This document shows, piece after piece, positions 34,361 through 42,370 of a DNA stretch of 55,667 bases (position 1 is its first letter; every line of letters starts with the position of its first letter). The translations under genes were made by a program, and so were the position numbers. Under the pieces are notes generated by a model. It did no database searches. It was not told the origin of the DNA and worked only from the letters and a program-made list of their open reading frames with translations. This DNA comes from Fibrobacterota bacterium (GTDB lineage: Bacteria > Fibrobacterota > Fibrobacteria > UBA11236): NCBI GenBank assembly GCA_028287505.1, contig JAQBPN010000044.1, positions 1 to 55,667 of the forward strand, in the 5' to 3' direction.

Positions 34361-34378
34361 GTTCTCCCCGTGGAGAAC
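34361..34378 (+). promoter_or_regulatory. operator-like palindrome, site 4
   Basis: GTTCTC (34361-34366), spacer CCCGTG, GAGAAC (34373-34378), then CATTT. It nearly copies site 3 (the spacer differs). It lies 137 bases before the start codon at 34516 and 68 bases before the second leader hairpin. The rest of the 34119-34515 gap holds the terminator at 34147 and no gene. Confidence 0.65.
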
Positions 34379-34448
34379 CATTTCGGCCCGCGGTTACATA
34401 GATGGCGTGGCCCGGAGGGAAGGGGGCATTAGTTTTGGAATCACATCA

Positions 34449-34489
34449 GGCGGCACATTATCCTCGTGGGGAGGAGTGTGGTGGACGCC
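34449..34489 (+). promoter_or_regulatory. structured leader hairpin, copy 2
   Basis: GGCG (34449-34452), CACA (34454-34457) and TCCTC (34461-34465) pair with GAGGA (34471-34475), TGTG (34477-34480) and CGCC (34486-34489) around loop GTGGG. The loop-side string GTGGGGAGGA is identical to that in copy 1 (28214-28223), while the stem bases differ. It begins 68 bases after site 4. Confidence 0.5.
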
Positions 34490-34515
34490 GGGAATCACCT
34501 CAAAGGAGCGAAGCA

Positions 34516-36006
34516 ATGTTTCAGTTTACCCAACGAGCGAATGGAAAGAAGGCCTTCTCGGCCGGACTCTCCATGATCGCATGCGTCACCGCGGCCGCCC
34601 TTTCCGGCGCCAATGCGGCCGAGCCCACCTACACCGTGGGAGCCCGCACGACCGTTCTGGGCAATAACGTCGGCGGCCTCACCCAGTTCCCGGAAGCGCC
34701 CATCTCCATTCTCCAGACCACGCCGGAATACCATGTGCTGATTTCCACGGGCCTCAAGACCGCCTTTTGCAAAGGCGCGAGCATGTCGACCCTGTCGGCC
34801 ACCAGCTACGCGCTCCAGCCTTCGAATGCCAAAGGCTACGACGAGGTTTCCGCCCACATCACCAGCACCTGGAAGGATCCGGAAACCGGCGACATCTACG
34901 GCGTGTTCAACGCGAACGATTCCGACGGCGTGCCCCGCATCCCGGGTCCCGGCATCGGTTTCCGCGGCCGTTATTTCACCACCAGCCTGGCCAAGTCCAC
35001 CAACGGCGGCGCCAACTTCTCCAAAATCGGACCCATCCTCAGCATCCCCAAGAACGCCACCGCGGATCCCCTGCAGGGCGATGCCTTCGGCAGCGTGGTG
35101 ATGAGCCCGGACAAGCAATACCTGTATCTCTACTACGGCGACATGTACCGCGCCCAGTTCCGCCATGGCGTGCAGACCTGCGTGGCCCGCGCCACCGTGG
35201 CCTCCAAGGGCCTGCCCGGTTCCTGGAAGAAGTGGTACAGCATGGACTGGGTCACCCCGGGCATTTCCCTGATTGATACCGCCACTTACGAAGGCGCTGA
35301 GACCGATCCGGTCGTCACCTTCCCCGGCCTGGATTCGGGTTACAACGGCGATGCCATGTACCCGCACGTCGTCTATTCCGCAAAGGCCGGATGCTACATC
35401 ATGGTCTACGCCGTCAATTCCTTCGACGATATCCCCGAAGCGGATTCCCTGGGCCATTTCCCCGCCGTGCAGAAGAGCGGCATCTACATCACCTATTCCA
35501 AGGACGGCCTCAACTGGGTCGGCTCGCACATGCTCGTGAAATCCGTAGTCATCGACTATCCCGGCCGCGAAGTGGCCCTGCATCCCGCCATCGTGGTGGA
35601 TGAAGCCGCCGCCGGCGCCGGAATCAAGGCGACCGTCTACTACGGCTACAGCGCCAACATGTGGCTCGGCACCCCCGCCACCCAGTACCTGGTTTCCCAG
35701 ACCGTGGACATCAGCGCCCTGCCGTCGGACTTCTTCACCGCCGGCATCGTCACCAAGTCCAAGTCCTCCCGCGGCGCTCCCGGCTACTCCCTGCTCCAAG
35801 GCGGCGCGGGCGAGTTCATGCTGAGCTTCAAGAACGACGTGAACGCGCTCAAAGTGATCACCGCCGACGGTTCTTCCGCAGGCAAGGCCGTCCGCGTCGG
35901 TCAGGGCCGGTACCAGTTGCAGGTTTCCCGGTCCGTCGCCGGACCTTATTTCCTCCAGGGCAAGCAGAACGGCCGGACCTTCTCCAGCTTCCTGCGCCTG
36001 CCTTAG
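34516..36006 (+). CDS. secreted beta-propeller-like protein (GH43/sialidase-like fold?)
   Basis: 496 residues from ATG at 34516, with AAGGAG seven bases upstream. A signal peptide ends LSGANA. The mature part shows repeated blade-like units with aromatic/Asp motifs: SAHITSTWKDPETGDIYGVFNAND, YFTTSLAKSTNGGANFSKIGP, YPHVVYSAKAGCYIMVYAV, SGIYITYSKDGLNWVGS. The last two (Y-x-x-S-x-D-G-x-x-W) are Asp-box-like, as in sialidases and GH43/GH32-type five-bladed propellers. Catalytic residues cannot be assigned. The C-terminal 45 residues (ALKVITADGSSAGKAVRV...GPYFLQGKQNGRTFSSFLRLP) form a compact beta module like a sorting domain. It is a single-gene unit behind operator site 4. Confidence 0.78.
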   Translation: MFQFTQRANGKKAFSAGLSMIACVTAAALSGANAAEPTYTVGARTTVLGNNVGGLTQFPEAPISILQTTPEYHVLISTGLKTAFCKGASMSTLSATSYALQPSNAKGYDEVSAHITSTWKDPETGDIYGVFNANDSDGVPRIPGPGIGFRGRYFTTSLAKSTNGGANFSKIGPILSIPKNATADPLQGDAFGSVVMSPDKQYLYLYYGDMYRAQFRHGVQTCVARATVASKGLPGSWKKWYSMDWVTPGISLIDTATYEGAETDPVVTFPGLDSGYNGDAMYPHVVYSAKAGCYIMVYAVNSFDDIPEADSLGHFPAVQKSGIYITYSKDGLNWVGSHMLVKSVVIDYPGREVALHPAIVVDEAAAGAGIKATVYYGYSANMWLGTPATQYLVSQTVDISALPSDFFTAGIVTKSKSSRGAPGYSLLQGGAGEFMLSFKNDVNALKVITADGSSAGKAVRVGQGRYQLQVSRSVAGPYFLQGKQNGRTFSSFLRLP

Positions 36007-36028
36007 TCTTTAGACTTGGTCCTTAATG

Positions 36029-36061
36029 TCCGGGAAACGGCTTTACCGCCGCTTTCCCGGA
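36029..36061 (+). terminator. terminator after the propeller gene
   Basis: TCCGGGAAA (36029-36037) pairs perfectly with TTTCCCGGA (36053-36061), with nested GGC/GCC; the T-run comes only ten bases later (CTTTTTC). The remaining bases to 36218 show nothing further. Confidence 0.65.
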
Positions 36062-36218
36062 ACCCTGGCTTTTTCGAAAGGTAAAAGTCATGGCGGACAG
36101 ACGCGCTCGCGAGCCCAAAACGGAACCCGGGACCCATCTCACCCCTCTGCAATGTTTCCGGAGCTTCGCATAGGGATTCTCTCCGCGATCTGCGTCTGTT
36201 CCGCCTCCCCTCTTTCCG

Positions 36219-37415
36219 TCATTTCGCCTTGTCTTCCGCTTCGGCCTTGGCCTTGGCCTTCTTTTCGTCTTTCGGGGTTATCCCGGATTCCTTCCCGCCC
36301 GTCACGTCCTCGAAGCCCACGGAATGGCTCAGGTTGGGCCGCAAGGCCTGGATGAAGGCGTTACGCAGAAGATACCCCACCGACCGCCAGATACCGGCGG
36401 TGGGATTGGAAAACTTCCCGGACAGGGGGATTTGCGTGGCCACCTGGTCTTTCCGCTTGTTCTCGAAAATGTTCACCACCCCGGCCACCAAAGCCTCCCA
36501 AGCGGATTCCAGGATGCCGCCTTCGTCCTTTTTCCCCGGCGAGAAGATCCTGACGTCCTTGGCCAAGGGTTTCACGTAACCCTTGAACCTGCCTTTGTCC
36601 GCGGCCATTTCCGTATACAGGGAAAAAGTCCCTCCTTCCGCGTCCACTTTGGCGTAGGCCTTGAGGAAATCGTTCAAGGACGTCAGGCGCAGTTCCGAAA
36701 GCTCCCCGTCCATGTCGAAGGTGGGCTCCTTGGCCAGCGGGTCCAATTTCAAATCGAGACGCATCTTGGCATGCTCCATGGCGCGGGCGGTGGCATGGAA
36801 GGTGGCCGGCAGCGCCTCGCCCTGGCGGGGATGGGTGGTCAGCCCTTTGGCGAGCGCGTCGATCCGGTCCAGATGGACGTCCACCTTGGGCGTGCGCGTC
36901 AGATCCCGGAAATGGATTTCGCCATCGTGGATTTCGAAGCGATTGATGTCCAGGGGGAACAATTCCGTAGAGCGGTCCTCCCAGGAGGAGTCGATGCCGG
37001 TCTGGGATTTCTTCTTGGTTTCCGCCACCACGAAGTTGAGGCGGGGACGGTACAATTTCACCTCGCCCACGAAGGATCGGTGCCGCAACAGCGCGCTCCA
37101 TTCCACGGACAGGTCCACCAGGTCGGCGGAGAAGAAAGGCGCCCGCGATTCCCCCTGGATCTTCTCCAGGCGGACGTCTTTGATCTGATACGCGCCCCGG
37201 AACACGGAAAGGTCCACGTCGCGGATGTGGCCTTTGTATTCGGGAATCTGATCCAGTTTGCGATTGGCGAAGTGGAGGATAACGGGAGGCATGGCGGCCC
37301 GGATTCCGATCAGGACCACGGCGATGGCCGCGATCCAAATCACGCTTTTGCGCAATGGGCGGCGCCCCGTTTTCCCCGGTGGGGAGGCCTTTCCGGAGGG
37401 ATCGGGAATAATCAT
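36219..37415 (-). CDS. DUF748 family membrane-anchored (AsmA-like) protein
   Basis: 398 residues. A basic N-terminus and one helix (about 24-40, VIWIAAIAVVLIGIRAAM) are followed by a periplasmic beta-rich region. DUF748/AsmA-type motifs are KGHIRDVDLSVFRGAYQIKDVRLEK, GEVKLYRPRLNFVV, INRFEIHDGEIHFRDLTRTPKVDV and the long KGRFKGYVKPLAKDVRIF. The end is a Lys/Ala/Glu-rich tail. AsmA-like proteins form lipid-conducting grooves between membranes; DUF748 members are little studied. No ribosome-binding site is obvious before the ATG at 37415. It stands alone between convergent and divergent neighbours. Confidence 0.82.
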   Translation of the reverse strand: MIIPDPSGKASPPGKTGRRPLRKSVIWIAAIAVVLIGIRAAMPPVILHFANRKLDQIPEYKGHIRDVDLSVFRGAYQIKDVRLEKIQGESRAPFFSADLVDLSVEWSALLRHRSFVGEVKLYRPRLNFVVAETKKKSQTGIDSSWEDRSTELFPLDINRFEIHDGEIHFRDLTRTPKVDVHLDRIDALAKGLTTHPRQGEALPATFHATARAMEHAKMRLDLKLDPLAKEPTFDMDGELSELRLTSLNDFLKAYAKVDAEGGTFSLYTEMAADKGRFKGYVKPLAKDVRIFSPGKKDEGGILESAWEALVAGVVNIFENKRKDQVATQIPLSGKFSNPTAGIWRSVGYLLRNAFIQALRPNLSHSVGFEDVTGGKESGITPKDEKKAKAKAEAEDKAK

Positions 37416-37635
37416 GAATTGAAAAAAAGCTTTGAGGCGGAAAAGGCAAGCGTGTCCGGGGGGCCGCCCAATCCCCGGATTTTTTCCATTCCTGGGGGGC
37501 GCTTTGCTTTTTTTGGGGAAAGGAACTCCCGGAAACAGGGGCCTCCGCGCCGCCGGAGCGCTTCCGGGTCGCTTTGACCCCGTATCCCGGGACTATGGGC
37601 TCCCCGGCCCGGGAGGTAACGCATAGATTTCGTGC

Positions 37636-38670
37636 ATGAAGTTCATGATCCTCCTGGCCGCCATGGCTCTATCCGGGACCGGATCCGCCCGGGTCGCCGA
37701 TTGGCCCCATGACGGGAAATACGGCATGGGCACGCGCCACCTGATCATCAGGAACCATCTCCCCAAGGATCTCTATATCGATGTGCTCAGCGGCGGCAAC
37801 TCCCTGCTCAAAAGCGACGAGTTCATGTTGCCCGCGGGAGGCGATACCGTATACGAGGTTCCCAACGTCTGGCGGGCCAGCCGGTTGTGGGGGCGCACCG
37901 AGAAGGCGCAAACGGGTCCCAGCACCTTGGTGGAATGGACCATGGGCAAGCGGGACTGGTACGACATCAGCCTGGTGGACGGCTACAATCTTCCCGTGAC
38001 GGTGGCTCCCGTGCCGGGCACCTATGCCAAAATCGACGCCAACGATCCCTTGCAATGCGGCACCGTCAGCTGCGCGGAGGACCTTTTGCCCGACTGCCCG
38101 CCGGAGCTGCAAAAGAAAGACGCCTTAGGCCAGGTGGTGCAATGCCTCAGCGCCTGCTCCAAATACAACAAGGACGAATATTGCTGCCGCGGAATCTACG
38201 ACTCCGCCCAGATCTGCCGGCCGGAAACGTGGGAGATGAACTATCCCGCGACCTTCAAGGCGGCCTGCCCCACGGCGGTGACGTATGCCTTCGACGATTC
38301 TCTCAACACGTTCATCTGCCCTTCGGGAAGCGAGGAGGTGGGGCCCGACTATGAAATCGGGTTCGGCGCATTGCGCGCCACCTCGGACCCCATCGCCGTC
38401 TTCACCGCCCCTGCGATCGGACGCTTGCGCGTTTCCCTCGAGCCCGGGCTCCTGAGGTTTTCCCGGGCCGATGGGGGAGATCTGCGCATCGGTCTGTACG
38501 ATGCTCGGGGACGTACCGTCCTGGAAAAAAGGCTGTCCGCCTCCGCCGGCAGTTTTGCCGTCCCGGCCTTGCGGGCCGGTGTATACGTGGCCGCCGTGTA
38601 CGCCGGGGGGCGCTTCCTGGAGTCCCGCGAACTCCGCGCCGGGGACTCCCCGGCCTTTCCCGGACGATAG
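37636..38670 (+). CDS. secreted thaumatin-like protein with C-terminal sorting-like domain
   Basis: 344 residues. A signal peptide (about 1-18, ending GTGSA) precedes a thaumatin/PR-5 domain (about 30-240). Diagnostic stretches are STLVEWTMGKRDWYDISLVDGYNLPVTVAP, then CPPELQKKD, CLSACSKYNKDEYCCRG, CRPETWEMNYPATFKAACPTAVTYAFDDSLNTFICP. These are the plant pattern AEFTL..DFYDISLVDGFN, CP.EL, YCC, S..FK..CP.AYSYA.DD.TFTC, with cysteines at the expected places. A C-terminal Ig-like module (LRIGLYDARGRTVLEKRL...LRAGVYVAAVYAGG) resembles those of other secreted proteins here. Thaumatin-like proteins bind or cleave beta-glucans in plants and fungi; bacterial members are uncommon and uncharacterised. 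Confidence 0.88.
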   Translation: MKFMILLAAMALSGTGSARVADWPHDGKYGMGTRHLIIRNHLPKDLYIDVLSGGNSLLKSDEFMLPAGGDTVYEVPNVWRASRLWGRTEKAQTGPSTLVEWTMGKRDWYDISLVDGYNLPVTVAPVPGTYAKIDANDPLQCGTVSCAEDLLPDCPPELQKKDALGQVVQCLSACSKYNKDEYCCRGIYDSAQICRPETWEMNYPATFKAACPTAVTYAFDDSLNTFICPSGSEEVGPDYEIGFGALRATSDPIAVFTAPAIGRLRVSLEPGLLRFSRADGGDLRIGLYDARGRTVLEKRLSASAGSFAVPALRAGVYVAAVYAGGRFLESRELRAGDSPAFPGR

Positions 38671-38752
38671 GAAAGCCGCGTCGGCCGAAGCGTCAAAACC
38701 CCCGACACATTCCGGCGCCCCCACGCCGCTCGCCGGCGTTTATCTTAAAAAG

Positions 38753-40000
38753 ATGGCGATAGAGAACGGAAACCGCCTTGACGCTTTGCTGGCCGCGCGG
38801 CGCGCCACGGAGGCTTTGTGCGCGCCCCTGCGTACGGAAGATCATGTGGTCCAGCCCCGGGAAGCCGTCAGTCCTCCCAAATGGCATCTGGCCCACACCA
38901 CCTGGTTCTTCGAGACCTTCCTGCTGGGGAGGTATCAGCCCGGTTACCATCCCGCCGCCGCGGAATACGCGTTTCTTTTCAATTCCTATTACGAATCGGT
39001 CGGAAGCCGCGCCGAAAAAGGCGAGCGCGGAAGCTATTCGCGTCCCACCGTCCGGGAGGTCTTGGCGTACCGGCGCCGGGTGGACGAAAGCCTGGGAGAC
39101 CTGTTGGCTTCGCCCCTGGCTCGCAATCCCGACGTGGAGGGGCTGGTGGAGTTGGGCATCCACCATGAGCAACAGCACCAGGAGCTGCTGGTCACGGACA
39201 TCAAGGCCATCCTGCATTTCAATCCATCGCGGCCGGCTTACCTGGAAGGGAGCACGGAGTTCCACCCGCGCCCGGCGAAGCCGGAATCCAATCCGGCTTC
39301 CGCCATCGGACTTTCCTCTCCGCCGGCGCCAAAGCCGCGCTGGATTGCATTCCCATCCGGTCTGCGCGAAATCGGCTGGCACGGAGGCGGATTCTCATTC
39401 GACAACGAAAGACCGCGGCATCCGGTATTCGTGGCGGGCTTCCGCCTGGAAGATCGGCTGGTCACCAATGCCGGGTACCTGGAGTTCATCCGCGCGGAAG
39501 GGTATTCGCGTCCGGAGTTCTGGTTGTCCGAAGGCTGGCGCCTGGCGCGCCAGGAGGGCTGGAAGGCGCCGCTCTATTGGGAAGAGATCGATGGGCGCTG
39601 GAGCGAATACACCCTGGGCGGAACCCGTCCCCTGGATCCGGATTCCCCGGTTTGCCACGTCAGCCATTTCGAAGCGGATGCATTCGCCCGCTGGCGTCGC
39701 GCCCGCCTGCCCACGGAGGCGGAATGGGAGACGGCCTGCATCGCCGGGGACGCCGGATTGCTGCAGATGACCGGCGAACTCTGGCAATGGACCGCCTCCG
39801 CCTATCTGCCCTACCCGGGCTTCCGGCCCTTTCCGGGAGCGGTGGGGGAGTATAACGGAAAATTCATGATGGACCAGATGGTCCTGCGAGGCGGATCCTG
39901 CGCCACTCCCGCCGGGCATCTGCGTCCCACCTACAGGAACTTCTTTCCCGCCGCGACCCGCTGGCAATTCAGCGGTATCCGGCTGGCGGAGGATGGATGA
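38753..40000 (+). CDS. egtB: EgtB, ergothioneine sulfoxide synthase
   Basis: 415 residues from ATG at 38753; the longer frame is read through the previous gene. EgtB is a non-haem iron enzyme that joins a thiol to trimethylhistidine with O2. The DinB-like N-terminal half carries PPKWHLAHTTWFFETFLL (about 42-59) and HHEQQHQELLVTDIK (about 137-151), which give the three iron-binding His residues. The C-terminal FGE/formylglycine-type domain has FSFDNERPRHPVFVAGF, RLPTEAEWE, LWQWTASAYLPYPGFRP and VLRGGSCATPAGHLRPTYRNFF. The ribosome-binding site is weak. It overlaps egtD by four bases (ATGA). No egtA, egtC or egtE is adjacent. Confidence 0.96.
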   Translation: MAIENGNRLDALLAARRATEALCAPLRTEDHVVQPREAVSPPKWHLAHTTWFFETFLLGRYQPGYHPAAAEYAFLFNSYYESVGSRAEKGERGSYSRPTVREVLAYRRRVDESLGDLLASPLARNPDVEGLVELGIHHEQQHQELLVTDIKAILHFNPSRPAYLEGSTEFHPRPAKPESNPASAIGLSSPPAPKPRWIAFPSGLREIGWHGGGFSFDNERPRHPVFVAGFRLEDRLVTNAGYLEFIRAEGYSRPEFWLSEGWRLARQEGWKAPLYWEEIDGRWSEYTLGGTRPLDPDSPVCHVSHFEADAFARWRRARLPTEAEWETACIAGDAGLLQMTGELWQWTASAYLPYPGFRPFPGAVGEYNGKFMMDQMVLRGGSCATPAGHLRPTYRNFFPAATRWQFSGIRLAEDG

Positions 40001-41013
40001 AAGGCAGGGAATCCCGCTCGCACCTCATCGTGGAGAATGCCCAATGGGATGCGGGGCGCGCGGCCGCCGATCGCCAGGAATTCCTGCGGGACGTGGTGGA
40101 GGGTTTGTCGCGCCGGCCCAAATCCCTGCCCTGCAGACACTTCTATGATGCCGAAGGCAGCCGCATTTTCGAAGAGATCATGCGCATGCCCGCGTACTAT
40201 CCCACGCGACGGGAAACGGAAATCCTCGCCCGCTGCCAGCGGGACATACGGGAGGCCATGAGGGAGGAGCCTTTCCACCTGGTGGATCTGGGGGCCGGCG
40301 ACGGAGCCAAGACCCGCATCCTCCTGGAACCTTTCCATCGGGAAGGATGCCTGCAAAGCTATGTGCCCGTGGACATCTCCGGGGACTCGCTGTCCCGCAT
40401 GGCCGAATCCCTGCGGCGGGAGATGCCCGGTCTGGTCGTCCATCCCCTGGCCGACGAATATTTTCCCGCCCTCGATCGATTGAGCGCGGCCGGCCTGGGA
40501 CCCAAGCTGGTCCTGTTCCTGGGTTCCACCATCGGCAATTTCGACGAGCGGGAAGCGGTATCCTTTCTCAAGGGCATCCGCTCCTTCCTGGAACCGGGGG
40601 ACGCTTTGCTGATCGGATTCGATCTCCGCAAGGATCCCGGCGTCATCCTGCGCGCCTATGACGACGAAGACGGGATAACGGCGCGCTTCAATCTCAATCT
40701 GCTGGCGCGAATCAATCGCGAGTTGGAGGCCGATTTTTCCCCGGCCGGCTTTCTGCACCACGCGGTGTATGATCCCGAGCAAGGGGTGGCCAGGAGTTAT
40801 CTGGTGTCCCGCCGGGATCAAGCCGTGCGCATCCGCAAAGCGGGGCTCACCTTCCGCTTCGAGGCCTGGGAGTCCATCCATACCGAGAATGCATTCAAGT
40901 TTTCGCCGGCGGAGATCCGCAGGTTGGCGGAGGCTTCAGGATTTTTGGAATCCGCCCGCTTCAGCGACCGGGAAGCCTCCTTCCAGAACTCGTTTTGGAC
41001 TATTCCCGGCTAG
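39997..41013 (+). CDS. egtD: EgtD, L-histidine N-alpha-methyltransferase
   Basis: 338 residues, family length. EgtD makes N-alpha-trimethylhistidine (hercynine) from His and three SAM, the first step of ergothioneine synthesis. Landmarks: SLPCRHFYDAEGSRIFEEIMRMPAYYPTRRETEIL at about 42-76, the SAM-binding VDLGAGDGAKTRILL (about 95-110), YVPVDISGDSL, LFLGSTIGNFDEREAVSFL, and the C-terminal IHTENAFKFSPAEIRRLAEASGF. It is translationally coupled to egtB, giving a two-gene ergothioneine operon. Confidence 0.97.
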   Translation: MKGRESRSHLIVENAQWDAGRAAADRQEFLRDVVEGLSRRPKSLPCRHFYDAEGSRIFEEIMRMPAYYPTRRETEILARCQRDIREAMREEPFHLVDLGAGDGAKTRILLEPFHREGCLQSYVPVDISGDSLSRMAESLRREMPGLVVHPLADEYFPALDRLSAAGLGPKLVLFLGSTIGNFDEREAVSFLKGIRSFLEPGDALLIGFDLRKDPGVILRAYDDEDGITARFNLNLLARINRELEADFSPAGFLHHAVYDPEQGVARSYLVSRRDQAVRIRKAGLTFRFEAWESIHTENAFKFSPAEIRRLAEASGFLESARFSDREASFQNSFWTIPG

Positions 41014-41136
41014 TTAGGCACTCTGGGAATAGCAAGCCTATTTAATCCCCCGTCAATTCTTACTAAATATGCCTGACAAAATTCGGCTACCCTGTTTCGA
41101 TTTTATACCTTTTTCGAACCTGGCTTCTGGAAGGAC

Positions 41137-41820
41137 ATGACATTCATGGGACAAAGGTTCGCTATTGCTTCCGATACGAGGGAGTGGCTATTGACCAAAT
41201 TCGCCCGGGGGAAGGCCAATTACTGGTTCACCTTCGTCGCCGATTTCAGCGCGGCCATGTTCTTCCTCGTCTGGGAGATAGTATCACGCGGGATACGCCC
41301 CGCTTGGGCCGGAGTCGCCTTCTTCGCCGGAATCATGGCCTGGGGCCTGACCGAATACATCTTCCACCGCTGGGTATACCATCAACCCGATGGGATTTTC
41401 GGCGAAGGACACAACATCCACCATACCGAGGCCCAGGAGCTGATTGCCATGCCTTGGTTCATGACCACCCTGACCATGTTCGCCCTCTGGGCGTTCTGCG
41501 CCCGGATCCTCAATATTCCCTATTTTTCGAGCATTCTGTCCGGCTGGCTGGCGGGATTCGTCTGGTATTCAATTGTGCATCATAGTCATCACCATTGGAT
41601 TCTCCGGAACGGCTGGATCCGGAGGCTGAAGGCTTATCATCGCGTCCACCACCAGTTTCCCGGCTACAATTTCGGCGTAACCATCAGGTATTGGGACGTG
41701 GTGTTCGGAACCGTCTATCGCAAGCCCGGACAAGCGGTCCAGGGCCTTTCCGGCATCCGGCAGACGGCCAAGGTCGCCCATCCCGAAACCGCCCAGGAAG
41801 CCGTCCTGGCGGACGCCTAG
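41137..41820 (+). CDS. fatty acid hydroxylase / sterol desaturase family membrane enzyme
   Basis: 227 residues with four hydrophobic helices (about 31-50, 55-72, 108-125, 130-146). The di-iron histidine clusters of the family are all present: HRWVYH (about 77-82), HNIHH (about 92-96), HHSHHH (about 148-153) and HRVHHQ (about 168-173). Such enzymes hydroxylate long-chain fatty acids or lipid chains using O2; size and motif order fit the FA2H/Scs7-like 2-hydroxylase side of the family better than sterol desaturases, but this is inference. It ends overlapping by four bases the stop of the convergent Mpo1-like gene. It starts 123 bases after egtD with no clear terminator between. Confidence 0.88.
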   Translation: MTFMGQRFAIASDTREWLLTKFARGKANYWFTFVADFSAAMFFLVWEIVSRGIRPAWAGVAFFAGIMAWGLTEYIFHRWVYHQPDGIFGEGHNIHHTEAQELIAMPWFMTTLTMFALWAFCARILNIPYFSSILSGWLAGFVWYSIVHHSHHHWILRNGWIRRLKAYHRVHHQFPGYNFGVTIRYWDVVFGTVYRKPGQAVQGLSGIRQTAKVAHPETAQEAVLADA

Positions 41821-42338
41821 GGTTTGACGGTGCCGCCTTTGGCGGACCCGCCCCCGTCGGCCCTACCATTGGCCAACGGACCCTTCCAGCCCAAGGCCAA
41901 AAGCACCTCCGCCCAGAGAAACAACGGGGCCGTGAGTACCGCTTGAACGAAGTTGACCAGTAAAGCGGGTCGCTTTCCCTCGATGGCGTGCCCAATCAGC
42001 TGGAATGCCCAACCCAATACGAACGATATTATGAACACCGACAGGGACGTCCCGAATGGAAGCCGTGAAATCCAGTCCGCGGCCCAAGTCATGGGAAGCA
42101 TGGTCAAGGTCATCAGAGTTGCCAAAACGGGCTCCAGGAGGAAATAATACACCAGCGCGGAAAGGACGAATGCCATCGCCAGGGTAACCCTGTGGCCGGA
42201 CACGTCCAGCGACAACCACCCCATGGGAATGAGGATGGAAAAAGTCACCAGCGGCACGCCCAGAAAATGGGTAGCCTTGCACCCTGGGGTCCGATGATAG
42301 GACTGGTAAAAGGCCAATTGTTCCGAGAGGGATTTCAT
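41817..42338 (-). CDS. Mpo1-like (DUF962) membrane protein
   Basis: 173 residues. Family landmarks are LAFYQSYHRTPGCKATHFLGVPL near the N-terminus (about 8-30; the YHxxxxNxxxHxxGxP pattern) and GWAFQLIGHAIEGKRPALLVNF (about 109-130; the GHxxxExxxPAL pattern), with about four transmembrane helices. Yeast Mpo1 is an Fe(II) dioxygenase that shortens 2-hydroxy fatty acids by one carbon (alpha-oxidation). The convergent, overlapping neighbour is a fatty acid hydroxylase-like gene that could make that substrate. The C-terminus is Gly/Pro-rich. ATG at 42338; the upstream sequence gives no strong Shine-Dalgarno. Confidence 0.87.
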   Translation of the reverse strand: MKSLSEQLAFYQSYHRTPGCKATHFLGVPLVTFSILIPMGWLSLDVSGHRVTLAMAFVLSALVYYFLLEPVLATLMTLTMLPMTWAADWISRLPFGTSLSVFIISFVLGWAFQLIGHAIEGKRPALLVNFVQAVLTAPLFLWAEVLLALGWKGPLANGRADGGGSAKGGTVKP

Positions 42339-42370
42339 TCTGGTAATAGTATAGCCGAAATGTTCCGATC

